From positions 248,001-312,000 of the forward strand of contig NZ_VIKR01000001.1 of the NCBI RefSeq assembly GCF_007004765.1: 64,000 bases of DNA, given 5' to 3'. The DNA is from Aliikangiella marina. Its GTDB lineage: Bacteria > Pseudomonadota > Gammaproteobacteria > Enterobacterales > Kangiellaceae. The translations under genes and the position numbers were made by a program. The notes below the pieces were generated by a model. The model did no database searches and was not told the origin of the DNA. It saw only the letters and a list, made by a program, of their open reading frames with translations. The first letter of the stretch is position 1. Each line of letters opens with the position of its first letter. This document shows, in pieces, positions 36,498-46,812 of this stretch.

Positions 36498-37712
36498 ATG
36501 AAGCGAGTCGTAATCACAGGGATGGGCGTTGTTTCCTGTCTAGGTAATGATGTCCCGAGCGTTGCTGAATCACTCAAAGAAGGGCGCTCTGGTATCAAGT
36601 TTATGGACAAGTACAAGGAAGTCGGTCTCCGCAGCCAAGTTGCCGGTAGACCCGATCTTGACCCGAAAGAACATATTGACCGTAAAGTCATGCGTTTTAT
36701 GGGGGATGCAGCCGCTTATACCTATATTTCGATGACTCAAGCAATTGAGGATGCTGGCTTGTCGGAAGATTTGGTGTCAAATCCTCGCACCGGTATTATC
36801 ACCGGTTCTGGTGGTGGTTCTCAGAAGGCGCAAGTTGAAGCTGTTGAAACTTGTATGCAAAGAGGTGTTAAAAGAGTTGGACCCTATGCTGTACCTAAAA
36901 CAATGGCTAGTACCACGTCTGCTTGTTTGGCGACGCCTTATAAAATCAAAGGCATTAACTACACGATTTCTTCAGCTTGTGCGACCAGCGCACATTGTAT
37001 CGGTAACGCCTATGAGCAAATTCAACTGGGCAAGCAAGATATTGTTTTTGCCGGTGGTGGTGAAGAGGAAGATTATCGATTAACGTTATTGTTTGATGCG
37101 ATGGGCGCACTTTCATTTAAATACAATGACACGCCAGAGACTGCTTCGCGTCCGTATGATGAGACTCGCGATGGATTTGTTATTTCATCGGGCGGTGGTA
37201 TTTTAGTATTAGAAGAGCTTGAGCACGCGAAAGCGCGTGGTGCAAAAATTTATGCTGAAATAGTTGGCTATGGTGCAACTTCTGATGGTTACGATATGGT
37301 AGCGCCATCCGGAGAGGGAGCCGTACGTTGTATGCAGCAAGCGTTACAAACAGTTGATGGAGAAGTCGACTATATCAACACTCACGGTACTTCCACACCC
37401 GTCGGCGACACAGCAGAGCTAGGCGCAATCAAAGAAGTGTTTGGCAGTGATATCCCCAAAATCGGTTCCACTAAATCATTGGCTGGTCATTCATTAGGCG
37501 CAACTGGCGTACATGAAGCCATCTACAGTTTAATTATGATGGAGCAAGGCTTTATTGCGGGCTCTATTAATATCGAAAACATTGATCCAGACGCGGAAGG
37601 ATTACCGATAGTTCAAACAACTGAAAACACTCAGATTAACCGAGTATTATCCAATAGTTTCGGTTTCGGAGGCACTAACGCTTGTTTAGTTTTTGAGAAA
37701 TTTAAAGGCTAA
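36498..37712 (+). CDS. fabB: 3-oxoacyl-[ACP] synthase I
   Basis: 404 residues, SD ACGAGGAAA seven bases upstream. Condenses acyl-ACP with malonyl-ACP; FabB is specifically needed to elongate the cis-3-decenoyl-ACP made by FabA. Catalytic triad visible: Cys in [14 protein letters not shown] (~163), His in [14 protein letters not shown] (~298) and His in [11 protein letters not shown] (~333). The terminal [12 protein letters not shown] motif is intact. The terminator at 37.76 kb ends the transcript. Confidence 0.95.
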   Translation: MKRVVITGMGVVSCLGNDVPSVAESLKEGRSGIKFMDKYKEVGLRSQVAGRPDLDPKEHIDRKVMRFMGDAAAYTYISMTQAIEDAGLSEDLVSNPRTGIITGSGGGSQKAQVEAVETCMQRGVKRVGPYAVPKTMASTTSACLATPYKIKGINYTISSACATSAHCIGNAYEQIQLGKQDIVFAGGGEEEDYRLTLLFDAMGALSFKYNDTPETASRPYDETRDGFVISSGGGILVLEELEHAKARGAKIYAEIVGYGATSDGYDMVAPSGEGAVRCMQQALQTVDGEVDYINTHGTSTPVGDTAELGAIKEVFGSDIPKIGSTKSLAGHSLGATGVHEAIYSLIMMEQGFIAGSINIENIDPDAEGLPIVQTTENTQINRVLSNSFGFGGTNACLVFEKFKG

Positions 37713-37759
37713 ATAAAAAGCGAAAACAATAACAACGTTAAACAACAATAAGAAAAAAT

Positions 37760-37787
37760 AAAGCGCCGTTTTGGCGCTTTTTTTTGT
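37760..37787. terminator. Terminator after fabB, probably bidirectional
   Basis: AAGCGCC/GGCGCTT stem with loop GTTTT, flanked by an A-rich stretch on the left and eight Ts on the right. It lies between the convergent fabB and slyX. Confidence 0.9.
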
Positions 37788-37922
37788 CTCGAACTTTAAT
37801 TTTAAACGAGTTATTTCTGAATCAGTCGCTTGTAAATATTACGTCTAGCAATTTTTCATTATTGATAAGCGTAACCTAATCGTTGAGCGGCTCAATCGTT
37901 TATTGTTGAGTCATCCAATGAC

Positions 37923-38156
37923 TTAATAGTGCGGCGGAGGAACCTCCAACTTCTGATCGATTACGCTAGATTCCTGCAAATCTTGCATATCGCTACTCAT
38001 TTTTTCGAGTAGCTTCGTTAGCATGCGAATATCGTCTTGCTGCTGAATGAGTGCTTGATTCAATTTTTCAATCAAATCATCCTGAAAGGTTACTTTTAAT
38101 TCCAGTTCAGCAAGACGGTCGGCTATGTTGGTTTCAGAAGTCATGAAGTGGCTCAT
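37923..38156 (-). CDS. slyX: SlyX family protein
   Basis: 77 residues (73 from the inner ATG at 38144, which may be the true start). A single long coiled coil (LAELELKVTFQDDLIEKLNQ) ends in the family's invariant PPPHY. Function is unknown; in E. coli it lies beside slyD. Here it lies 18 bp downstream of glutathione peroxidase on the same strand. Confidence 0.88.
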   Translation of the reverse strand: MSHFMTSETNIADRLAELELKVTFQDDLIEKLNQALIQQQDDIRMLTKLLEKMSSDMQDLQESSVIDQKLEVPPPHY

Positions 38157-38174
38157 TCACTGTTTTTCTATGAT

Positions 38175-38657
38175 TTACAGAATTGCTTGGATATCTTTTT
38201 CAATCGACTCAGGACTATCTTTAGGCGCAAAGCGCTTCATGACTTTACCTTCTTTATTCACCAAAAACTTGGTGAAATTCCATTTAATCGCTTTGGAGCC
38301 GAGAAGGCCAGTGGCTTCTTCTTTCAAATAATTATACAGCGGATCAGCGTCAACACCGTTTACGTCGACTTTACTGAACATTGGAAATGAGACTTTGAAG
38401 GTTAAATCACAAAATTCAGCGATTTCTTCATTAGATCCCGGCTCTTGTTTACCAAATTGATTACATGGGAATCCTAAAACAACTAATCCGTTGTCTTTGT
38501 GCTTTTCATAAAGCGCCTCCAAGCCTTTGTATTGAGGCGTAAAGCCGCACTTACTCGCAGTATTAACAATCAATAAAGTCTTACCTTTGAAATTTGATAA
38601 TGGGACGGTATTCCCTTGAATATCATTGACTTCAAATTGATAGATTGAATCGGTCAT
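38175..38657 (-). CDS. Glutathione peroxidase (thiol type)
   Basis: 160 residues from ATG 38657 (GAGGA upstream; a longer ORF exists but its 12 extra residues are unlike the family). Reduces peroxides using glutathione or thioredoxin. Catalytic Cys in NTASKCGFTPQYKGLE (~36), Gln in GFPCNQFGKQEPG (~70) and Trp in WNFTKFLV (~124) form the standard triad; Cys is encoded by a normal codon, not selenocysteine. The second Cys, in FCDLTF, could make this a thioredoxin-dependent two-Cys enzyme like bacterial BtuE. Same strand as slyX. Confidence 0.93.
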   Translation of the reverse strand: MTDSIYQFEVNDIQGNTVPLSNFKGKTLLIVNTASKCGFTPQYKGLEALYEKHKDNGLVVLGFPCNQFGKQEPGSNEEIAEFCDLTFKVSFPMFSKVDVNGVDADPLYNYLKEEATGLLGSKAIKWNFTKFLVNKEGKVMKRFAPKDSPESIEKDIQAIL

Positions 38658-38786
38658 CAGGTTTTTTCCTCTTTGCCTAGTTGTTTGTCCCATCAGTTAA
38701 TCAGTGCATGTTACACTTTATTGCTTTTTTTGATAAGCTCTGGCGCTTGTCATAGGCACCACAAAATAAAAATATAGGCTATTTCA

Positions 38787-40190
38787 ATGAACAAATTAAG
38801 TTTGCTTACCGGGTTATTCAGTGTTTTGCTATTAACTGGCTCCGCCTTGGTTAAAGCTCAACCAACTGAGGAAGAAATCGTCGCCGAGTTACGCGAGAAA
38901 GCGATGAGTAACACGCTTGCGTACGACATTCTGGAGACTTTAACAACTGAAGTTGGTGCCCGCATGGCTGGTACTCCACAGGATGCGATGGCAGTTGAGT
39001 GGGGGGTGAAGAAATTCAAAGAGCTGGGTTTTGATAAAGTCTGGACAGAGCCTGTCACCTTTAAGACTTGGATAAGAGCGCAAGAAGCCGCTGTGTTAGT
39101 TTCACCTTATCCCCATAAGATAAGAATTACCGGGCTTGGCTTTACTGTCCCGACGCCGCTAGAAGGGATCGAAGCGGAGATTGTGCATTTTAAAACCCTT
39201 CAAGATCTTATTGATTCTCCAGCAGATTCTGCCAAAGGAAAAATCGTTTTTATTAGCCAAAAAATGGAGCGTTTTCGTGATGGTCGCGGTTATGGTCCAG
39301 TGGTTAAAGCTCGCGGACAGGGTGCGGTAGAAGCCGCTAAGAAAGGTGCGCTTGCAATTGTTATTCGCTCGATAGGCACAGATTCTCACCGTTTACCACA
39401 TACCGGAATGATGCGTTATAAAAAAGGCGTGAAGAAAATTCCAGCTGCCGCAATGTCTAACCCTGATGCAGATTTGTTAGAAAGAATTTTAGCCCGTAAA
39501 AAGCCCGTTAAGATGAACCTTAAGGTTTATTCTCATGATGGTCCTGAATACACCTCATACAACGTTATTGGCGAGATGACGGGGAGTGAGTACCCTGATG
39601 AAAAAGTTGTTATAGGTGGCCATTTAGACTCTTGGGATTTAGGAACCGGTGCTGTTGATGATGGTGCTGGCGTGGCCATTACGATGGCCGCTGCGAAAAT
39701 TATCGGCGATAGCAAATATCGTCCTAAGCGAACCGTTCGAGTCGTTTTGTTTGCTAATGAAGAACAAGGTCTCATTGGTGCGAGAGCTTATGCTGCAAAG
39801 CATAAAGTTGATTTAGACAATCACGTGACCGGCGCAGAATCAGATTTTGGTGCGGGAAAAATCTATGCGTTTGCCTCAAACGTAGCGGAAGATAATTTAC
39901 CGGTGGTTAAAAAAATGGCCGAATTAATGAAGCCGTTGGGCATCGAGTATGTTGATAATAAAGCAGGACCTGGTCCTGATTTGATTCCGATGTATTCGCT
40001 CGGTATGTCGGTATTTAGTTTACGCCAGGATGGTACGGATTATTTCGATCTGCACCACACTGAAGACGACACCCTGGATAAAGTTGTTCCGGAAAATCTC
40101 TCGCAAAATACAGCAGCATACGTGGTTTTTGCCTATATTGCGGCAAACAGTGAACAAAAAATCAGCCGTGGAATAACCAAGACCCACTAG
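38787..40190 (+). CDS. M28 family metallopeptidase, secreted (carboxypeptidase Q-like)
   Basis: 467 residues. Signal peptide LSLLTGLFSVLLLTGSALV with cleavage near KAQ. A PA-like insert (~120-210) interrupts the peptidase domain. Zinc-site motifs: GGHLDSWDLGTGAVDDGAG (first His and bridging Asp, ~275-293), FANEEQGLIG (catalytic Glu, ~325) and HHTEDDTLD (~428). The layout matches plasma glutamate carboxypeptidase/CPQ homologues of proteobacteria, which trim dipeptides in the periplasm. The enoyl-CoA hydratase gene 51 bp downstream is unrelated in function. Confidence 0.92.
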   Translation: MNKLSLLTGLFSVLLLTGSALVKAQPTEEEIVAELREKAMSNTLAYDILETLTTEVGARMAGTPQDAMAVEWGVKKFKELGFDKVWTEPVTFKTWIRAQEAAVLVSPYPHKIRITGLGFTVPTPLEGIEAEIVHFKTLQDLIDSPADSAKGKIVFISQKMERFRDGRGYGPVVKARGQGAVEAAKKGALAIVIRSIGTDSHRLPHTGMMRYKKGVKKIPAAAMSNPDADLLERILARKKPVKMNLKVYSHDGPEYTSYNVIGEMTGSEYPDEKVVIGGHLDSWDLGTGAVDDGAGVAITMAAAKIIGDSKYRPKRTVRVVLFANEEQGLIGARAYAAKHKVDLDNHVTGAESDFGAGKIYAFASNVAEDNLPVVKKMAELMKPLGIEYVDNKAGPGPDLIPMYSLGMSVFSLRQDGTDYFDLHHTEDDTLDKVVPENLSQNTAAYVVFAYIAANSEQKISRGITKTH

Positions 40191-40241
40191 CAAATCAGAT
40201 ATCGATTAAATAAGCAAATTAGTAAAATAGGGAAATTAGAA

Positions 40242-40985
40242 ATGAGTAATGAGCACATATTAACAAGCGTCGAAAACCAAGTTTTTGAAATTCAAATCAA
40301 TCGACCTGAAAAGCTCAATGCTTTAACCGACGAGATGTATGCCAATCTTGTTAAAAACCTCAAGCAAGCGGAACAAGATTCTCAAATTAAAGTTATTTTA
40401 TTGCGCAGTAGCGGTCCTCACTTTAGCAGTGGTAATGACCTTAAAGATTTTCTGGAAACGGAATTCAATTTGCAAAGTAATGTGATTCAGTTTTTGAAAG
40501 TCATGGCAAGTTTAACTAAACCTATCATCGCAGCGGTCAATGGTGCTGCGGTGGGAATAGGGACAACCATGCTATTACATTGCGATCTTGTTTACGCTGC
40601 AAAAGATATAAAGAGCTCGGTACCGTTTATCAAATTGAGTTTGACGCCGGAAGGTGCTTCAAGCCAACTGTTGGCAAAACGGTGTGGTGAGCTTAAAGCA
40701 AATGAGTGGTTAATGACCGGGCGTAATGTGCTCGCTGATGAAGCACTTGCAAGTGGACTCGTTAATGCGGTTTTTGATGACGCTGAATCCCTTTGGGCCG
40801 AGTCCAGAAAGGTTGCAGAAAAACTAGCGAAGTCCTCTGACGCCGTGTTGTTGGAGACTAAACAGCTATTGAAAGGCGCTCAGATTCAAGACGTTTTAGA
40901 TTTGATTGACAAAGAAGCATTGGTTTTTGCGCAACGTTTATCATCTGAAGAAGCCAAGGCTGCGTTTAAAGCCTTTTTGCAGTAA
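40242..40985 (+). CDS. Enoyl-CoA hydratase/isomerase family protein
   Basis: 247 residues, the normal crotonase length. Oxyanion-hole motifs: HFSSGNDLKDF (~65-75) and NGAAVGIGTTMLLHCDLV (~102-119). The hydratase glutamates are only partly evident: KLSLTPEGASSQLLAKR has one Glu (~137), and the other position in the GIG region is not Glu, which fits isomerase-type (PaaG/ECI-like) members better than a true hydratase. Likely delta3,delta2-enoyl-CoA isomerase in beta-oxidation of unsaturated acids; that is inference. Confidence 0.88.
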   Translation: MSNEHILTSVENQVFEIQINRPEKLNALTDEMYANLVKNLKQAEQDSQIKVILLRSSGPHFSSGNDLKDFLETEFNLQSNVIQFLKVMASLTKPIIAAVNGAAVGIGTTMLLHCDLVYAAKDIKSSVPFIKLSLTPEGASSQLLAKRCGELKANEWLMTGRNVLADEALASGLVNAVFDDAESLWAESRKVAEKLAKSSDAVLLETKQLLKGAQIQDVLDLIDKEALVFAQRLSSEEAKAAFKAFLQ

Positions 40986-41107
40986 ACTGACACTTAATGG
41001 TCAATAAATAGGCAATCTAGCCTTGTTGTGCTCGCTACTTTTATTTAGCTTTTTATATTTAGCTGTTTAGAAAAACAGCAAGTGGGCGAACGAGTGAATG
41101 AACGAAT

Positions 41108-42940
41108 GTGCGACATAGCATAATCGGTTTGCCTTTAGCTATCAGTGCTCTCAATTATTTACAAAGTGGAGGTGTGTCTGAACTGAAGTTGATTCATTTC
41201 AGATGCGTAGAAGATATCAATCGTCGCAAGCTTTTAGTTCAATCTTCATTCAAGGTTATCCTGCTATTTTTAATGGTAGCTCAATTGATTTTGATGACGG
41301 CTTGCGGTGGTTCCAGTAGTAGTGGTGTTGAAAGTCCTCAAATCATCAGCATCTCTGGCACGCCTGTTTCAACAGCGACTGAAGGAGAGCCATACGCCTT
41401 TAGCACCCTAACAATTAATCACTCGGGCTCTAAGACTTATAGTATTACCAATGCGCCGAGTTGGCTGCAAGTGTCTTCCACGGGTAACATTTTTGGTACG
41501 CCGCAAACCAATGCCGATACCGGTTTTTTCCCGGGGATTACCGTTTCAGTTTCTGATTCGACTGGCGCGACCGCAGCTTTACCCGCATTTGATTTAAATG
41601 TCATTGCGGTTAATGACCCGCCGGTTGTTGCCCTGACCAATGACGCTGAGTACCTCGATGCTGGTCAAAGCTTTCAGATCAATTTGTCGGTTTTTGACGA
41701 AGAAAATGATTCATTATCTTTCCAACTCGCGGGAGTAACAGATGCGCTTGATTGGACGATTGGGCAAGGCGTCATTAGTGGGAATGCGCCCGATGTACAA
41801 GCAGTCGCGTATTTCAATTTAGTAATAACTGTCAGTGATGGGACCGATGTGGCTTCCGTAGAATTACCTGTCTCGATACACCCAATTAACGCGAGTGGTT
41901 TAGGCAAGACTTTATTTGGGCGTAAAGAGGGAAAAGGCATTCATATGGTTATCTTGGGGGATGGCTATCAAGAATCTGAATTTACGTTGATGCAAGAAGA
42001 TGCGATTAGAACAATTGGTCTGATGCAATTGGATGATGGGATCGCAGAACATATGGCTGGGTGGAATATTCATTTGCTTAAGATATTTTCCAACCAATCG
42101 GGTGCTGATGATGTCTTTGGTGTCGACCAAGTCGACACGGCTTTTGGTGCCGGTTACAACTGTAGCGGAATCGAAAGATTATTGTGCATTGATCTCACCG
42201 CGGTCTATGACGTGCTGTTAGACGAATACCCTAATTACCATCAGGCATTAGTGGTCGTTAATGATGAGCGCAATGGTGGCTCAGGAGGCGATATAGCGGT
42301 TTATAATCGAACTAATAGACCAGTAGCGCTTCATGAACTTGGTCATTCATTTGCACATTTAGCCGACGAGTATGTCGATCCAAACGTGTCGACTTCAGGC
42401 TATCAAGAAGGGCAATACGCGAACGTGTCTCAATTTGATGATCCGCTGTTAGTCCCGTGGAGTCATTGGATTGAAGATAAGGATAATTTTCCACCTGAAT
42501 CTGGCTCGCAAGGTGTTGGAATTTTTGAGGGTGCTTTCTACAGAGGCGAGGGCTTTTATCGTCCACTTGCTGATTCAAGAATGAGAATCTCCGGCGTTCG
42601 TTTTGGCGTTGTAAACTCAGAGCAATGGTTAATTAGTCTTTATGAAAACTCTGGAGCAGTCGCTGAAGTCGTTCCGGTTTCGTCAAATTTGGAAGTTAAT
42701 TTGGGTGACCCCTTAGACTTTCAAGTTGAAAAGTTATTTGATGGGCCAGTTCAAAGTATTGAATGGCGTGTAAACGGTGTAATTCAGGAAACCTTAAATG
42801 ATCAAGAACAAGTTAATTTCGATTTGCAAGCGGGCAGCTATCAAATCGAAGTTAATGTTTCTGATACGACCGGTAAAATTAGAAAACTGAATACGTTCGC
42901 TGATTTTAATTTTACTTGGCAAGTCACGGTGAGTGAGTAA
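41108..42940 (+). CDS. M64 (IgA peptidase-like) family metallopeptidase lipoprotein
   Basis: Up to 610 residues. The start is uncertain: GTG 41108 opens the frame, but GGAGG at 41168-41172 suggests GTG 41174 or TTG 41189. The lipoprotein signal ends at LILMTAC (Cys ~66 from 41108) and is followed by a Ser/Gly linker. Two Ig/cadherin-like domains (~75-275; ITNAPSWLQVSSTGNIFGTP is the He_PIG signature) precede the peptidase domain, which opens with HMVILGDGYQ and has the zinc motif HELGHSFAHLADEY (His409, Glu410, His413). A further beta domain ends the protein. M64 includes Clostridium ramosum IgA protease; the substrate here is unknown. Confidence 0.87.
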   Translation: MRHSIIGLPLAISALNYLQSGGVSELKLIHFRCVEDINRRKLLVQSSFKVILLFLMVAQLILMTACGGSSSSGVESPQIISISGTPVSTATEGEPYAFSTLTINHSGSKTYSITNAPSWLQVSSTGNIFGTPQTNADTGFFPGITVSVSDSTGATAALPAFDLNVIAVNDPPVVALTNDAEYLDAGQSFQINLSVFDEENDSLSFQLAGVTDALDWTIGQGVISGNAPDVQAVAYFNLVITVSDGTDVASVELPVSIHPINASGLGKTLFGRKEGKGIHMVILGDGYQESEFTLMQEDAIRTIGLMQLDDGIAEHMAGWNIHLLKIFSNQSGADDVFGVDQVDTAFGAGYNCSGIERLLCIDLTAVYDVLLDEYPNYHQALVVVNDERNGGSGGDIAVYNRTNRPVALHELGHSFAHLADEYVDPNVSTSGYQEGQYANVSQFDDPLLVPWSHWIEDKDNFPPESGSQGVGIFEGAFYRGEGFYRPLADSRMRISGVRFGVVNSEQWLISLYENSGAVAEVVPVSSNLEVNLGDPLDFQVEKLFDGPVQSIEWRVNGVIQETLNDQEQVNFDLQAGSYQIEVNVSDTTGKIRKLNTFADFNFTWQVTVSE

Positions 42941-42942
42941 AG

Positions 42943-43362
42943 ATGAAGCAATACTGGGTCGCTATTTTCGTGTTAATATTTTCGCCTCAGCTTCTTGCTG
43001 ACGCTAAGGTCTTGGTGAAGTTTGTTGGCGATGATCATCAAATTATAAGAGTCGTTGAGTACCCAGGACCAAAGTTTGATAAGCAGAAAGCTAATCAGGC
43101 GTTAGTTCCTGCAAGTAACCGTGTGCAACTGAATTATAAAAGCGCTCAAAAACCCTCCAGCTTGACCATTGCTGATCCGAGAATAATTCGATTGCCGCTA
43201 CTCGACAATCAAAGTGCCCATAGTCGGCCAATTATTCGAGATGAAGGGGTTTATGTGCTTACTTTGAAAGGTGACAACATCGACCTTAAATCATTATCGC
43301 TTAATCTTTCTGGACAACAAGTTCAGGTCAAATATTCGAAAAAAAATATCATACTAAAATAG
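42943..43362 (+). CDS. Small secreted protein, partner of the M64 peptidase gene
   Basis: 139 residues with signal peptide (YWVAIFVLIFSPQLLA, cleavage before DAKV). The mature protein is strand-rich and basic, with no Cys pair and no recognised domain. It begins 2 bp after the M64 stop, so the two are almost certainly co-translated. An accessory subunit, inhibitor or chaperone of the peptidase is possible; nothing in the sequence decides among these. Confidence 0.7.
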   Translation: MKQYWVAIFVLIFSPQLLADAKVLVKFVGDDHQIIRVVEYPGPKFDKQKANQALVPASNRVQLNYKSAQKPSSLTIADPRIIRLPLLDNQSAHSRPIIRDEGVYVLTLKGDNIDLKSLSLNLSGQQVQVKYSKKNIILK

Positions 43363-43404
43363 TTGCGCAAAGTTTTTACGCAACGTAATTAGCGGATTAT
43401 AACG

Positions 43405-43448
43405 GTTATATGTTCACTTAAATTAAGTTATATGTTCACTTAAATTAA
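43405..43448. repeat. Perfect 22-bp tandem duplication
   Basis: Two identical adjacent copies of GTTATATGTTCACTTAAATTAA... (22 bases each; 43405-43426 and 43427-43448). The second copy contains the stop codon of the SLC13 transporter gene on the minus strand. Confidence 0.95.
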
Positions 43449-44813
43449 TAAGTAGCACACTAAAGTAATTAGTATGGTGCCCAACAAGTTGAGTGCAAAA
43501 CCATTTCGAACCATTTCCTTAATCGGCACTTGGTCGCTTCCATAAACAATAGCGTTGGGTGCTGTTGCAACCGGTAACATAAAGGCGCAGCTTGCACTCA
43601 TCGCCGCAGGCAACATGAGCAGTGCAGGATCTATTTTTGCGCTCAGCGCTGCAGAAGCAAGAATCGGCATAAGCAACGCGGTGGTTGCGGTGTTGCTGGT
43701 CATTTCGGTCATAAATGTCACCGTAAACGCAATCGCCATGATAACCAATATTATTGGTAAGCCAGTGATCCCGGCTAACTGATTACCGATAATTTCACTG
43801 AGACCACTCGCCCCAAAAGCTTTAGCGATACAAATCCCGCCAGCAAATAATAAAAGGACACCCCAGGGAATTTGGTTAGCGGTTTTCCAATCAAGCAGAC
43901 GGCCTTTGTTACCGTCAGGAATAATAAACATCGCGATACAGGCAAGCATGGCCACCGACGCATCGTTTGCGGTGGTAAAGCCAGTTAACTCACGCCAGCC
44001 GCCAAATGGTTCTGACCGAGTAATCCAAAGTAGCGCGGTGATAGCAAATACCCACATGACTCGTTTTTCAATCGTCGACCATTTTCCGGTGTCGGGTACT
44101 TCTATTTTTTCCTCAGATTTAATATGCCGAGTAATCCACAACATCATCAGCGGAATAAATAGAATGATCAGAGGTAGCGACCACATCATCCAGCTTAAGA
44201 ACCCGAGAGACTTACCGGTCGCTTCTTCATAGGTTGAGAGGAAAAGTGCGTTGGGTGGCGTGCCAATTGGCGTACCGATTCCACCGACACTTGCGGCATA
44301 GGCAATCCCTAATAGCAAAACAACGGTCAACTGTTTATCTTTCGAGTTTTCCAGCGTTGCCAATGCGACCGGCAATAACATCAAAGTGGTGGCGGTATTC
44401 GATATCCACATACTCAGCACCGCCGCTGCTGCCATAAACCCCATCACGAGCCGTCTTGGAGAAGAGCCCCCAAACAAGTTGACCATAATTAATGCGATTC
44501 GCCGATGAGCGCCAGAATAAGCCATCGATTGAGACAAAATAAAGCCACCCATTAATAGCAGAATCAGCGGGTGACCATAAGCCGAACCAACCTCCGTTGG
44601 CGTGAGTACCCCTGTCAAAGGAAACGCTGCGAGTGGAATCAACGACGTCACTGGGATAGGAATCGGTTCAAAAATCCACCAAATAGCACACAGAAAAGTA
44701 ATGCTCGCAACAATGACGACCGGTAGCGTAAATTCGAGCGAGTAAAGCAGGATCCCAAGGCCTAAACTCAAAAGCGGCGTCAGCCAAAGTAGGGTGTTTT
44801 TTATATTATCCAT
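43440..44813 (-). CDS. SLC13/DASS family Na+-coupled dicarboxylate transporter
   Basis: 457 residues with about eleven membrane helices. Both sodium-binding SNT motifs are present: WISNTATTLMLLPVALA (~135) and MTSNTATTALLMPILAS (~375), with the GGIGTPIGTPPNALFL re-entrant loop (~173-188) typical of VcINDY/SdcS. Imports C4-dicarboxylates or sulfate-like anions with Na+. The three C-terminal codons abut a 22-bp tandem duplication. Divergent from the PilZ gene; no enzyme next to it hints at the substrate. Confidence 0.92.
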   Translation of the reverse strand: MDNIKNTLLWLTPLLSLGLGILLYSLEFTLPVVIVASITFLCAIWWIFEPIPIPVTSLIPLAAFPLTGVLTPTEVGSAYGHPLILLLMGGFILSQSMAYSGAHRRIALIMVNLFGGSSPRRLVMGFMAAAAVLSMWISNTATTLMLLPVALATLENSKDKQLTVVLLLGIAYAASVGGIGTPIGTPPNALFLSTYEEATGKSLGFLSWMMWSLPLIILFIPLMMLWITRHIKSEEKIEVPDTGKWSTIEKRVMWVFAITALLWITRSEPFGGWRELTGFTTANDASVAMLACIAMFIIPDGNKGRLLDWKTANQIPWGVLLLFAGGICIAKAFGASGLSEIIGNQLAGITGLPIILVIMAIAFTVTFMTEMTSNTATTALLMPILASAALSAKIDPALLMLPAAMSASCAFMLPVATAPNAIVYGSDQVPIKEMVRNGFALNLLGTILITLVCYLLI

Positions 44814-44894
44814 TGATTAAGAAATTTAGTTTTTATATAAAATAAGTCTACACTTAAAAGAATTCTAAACAAACAGGAATATTGGCTTCTATTT

Positions 44895-45548
44895 ATGCGA
44901 GTAGAAGAATTGGGGCTAGCGCCTGGGGATGCGCTACAGTTACAAATTGGTGATAATGCTGATGCGCGCTATCCGGTTAAGTTTATCGGTATTAATCCGC
45001 GTGGCAGCGTCATTGTATCTGCGCCTCAAAGCGGTAAAGATAAGATGATTTTTGTCAGGGAGTCTCAGCTGGTCACCTTACGATTTGTCGCCAAAAATAC
45101 AGCATCTGGATTTACCACCCGGGTTCTCGCGACTCGTGGTCAGCCATACCCTTATCTTCACCTAGAAATTCCTAAAGATATCCAATCTGTTGAGGTGCGT
45201 AAGGAGGTGCGCGTAGCGACTGATATTGGGGTTACGATAATTAATAAGACGCACAAATCGCCTGCGCTGACCGGTCGACTGCTTAACATGAGCTGCTCTG
45301 GTGTAAGGATTGAAACCAATATGCGAATTGCACTGGAAGGCGACCTTCTCAATGTGACCATGAAATTATTGCTTGAAGATATCGAGCGAATTGTCACTGT
45401 CGATTGCTTAGTAACCTATGTTAAAGAGGATGATGATGCTGGAGAATATGCCTACGGCATGAACTTTGACAATATTGATGACGAAGAAATGGTGTCCTTA
45501 AGAGGGTATGTCTATCAAGAAATACTGCGCGGGTTACATATGATTTAA
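44895..45548 (+). CDS. PilZ domain protein with YcgR-type N-domain
   Basis: 217 residues. The N-terminal half (~1-100; LGLAPGDALQLQIG, IFVRESQLVTLRF) matches the YcgR N-terminal domain; the C-terminal half is PilZ, with the cyclic-di-GMP motifs RKEVRV (~113, RxxxR) and NMSCSGVRIE (~135, D/NxSxxG). It should bind c-di-GMP and act as an effector, possibly a flagellar brake. No flagellar or pilus gene is near. The start codon is poorly supported by SD (AGGA 16 bases away). Confidence 0.88.
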   Translation: MRVEELGLAPGDALQLQIGDNADARYPVKFIGINPRGSVIVSAPQSGKDKMIFVRESQLVTLRFVAKNTASGFTTRVLATRGQPYPYLHLEIPKDIQSVEVRKEVRVATDIGVTIINKTHKSPALTGRLLNMSCSGVRIETNMRIALEGDLLNVTMKLLLEDIERIVTVDCLVTYVKEDDDAGEYAYGMNFDNIDDEEMVSLRGYVYQEILRGLHMI

Positions 45549-45563
45549 GCGCCAAGAGCGAAT

Positions 45564-45633
45564 GGCTAAAACAGCAGCGCGAAAACAGTAGGGCTGAAAC
45601 AGTAGGACTAAAATAGTCGTGCTAAAACCGAGA
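45564..45633. repeat. Five degenerate 14-bp tandem repeats
   Basis: Five consecutive 14-base units of the form GGCTAAAACAGTAG (starts 45564, 45578, 45592, 45606, 45620), each differing at a few positions. They begin 15 bases after the PilZ stop and end 20 bases before the terminator, in the 3' UTR. Confidence 0.85.
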
Positions 45634-45652
45634 GAGATGATAAAGAGACGAT

Positions 45653-45680
45653 AAAAAGGGCGCTAGATAGCGCCCTTTTT
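45653..45680. terminator. Bidirectional terminator between PilZ gene and trxB
   Basis: Perfect stem AAAAAGGGCGCT/AGCGCCCTTTTT with loop AGAT, placed between convergent genes. Confidence 0.93.
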
Positions 45681-45705
45681 AATGCTAGATTTTAATGGGA
45701 CGGGG

Positions 45706-46686
<981 letters not shown>

Positions 46687-46812
46687 CTATTTACATGTAA
46701 AAACGATAGCGAATTCTAGAAGGGATTGGCGCTAGACTCAACAACTGATTCTCATATTCAGTCTCAACTATTACATCGATAGTTATTGCCTAGCTAATCT
46801 CAGCTAAATTTG

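Noticed and set aside
38175..38657. Selenocysteine glutathione peroxidase
   Set aside because: The catalytic position is an ordinary Cys codon and there is no in-frame TGA.
45564..45633. CRISPR-like array
   Set aside because: The units are contiguous without spacers, so this is a plain tandem repeat. No cas genes occur anywhere in the window.
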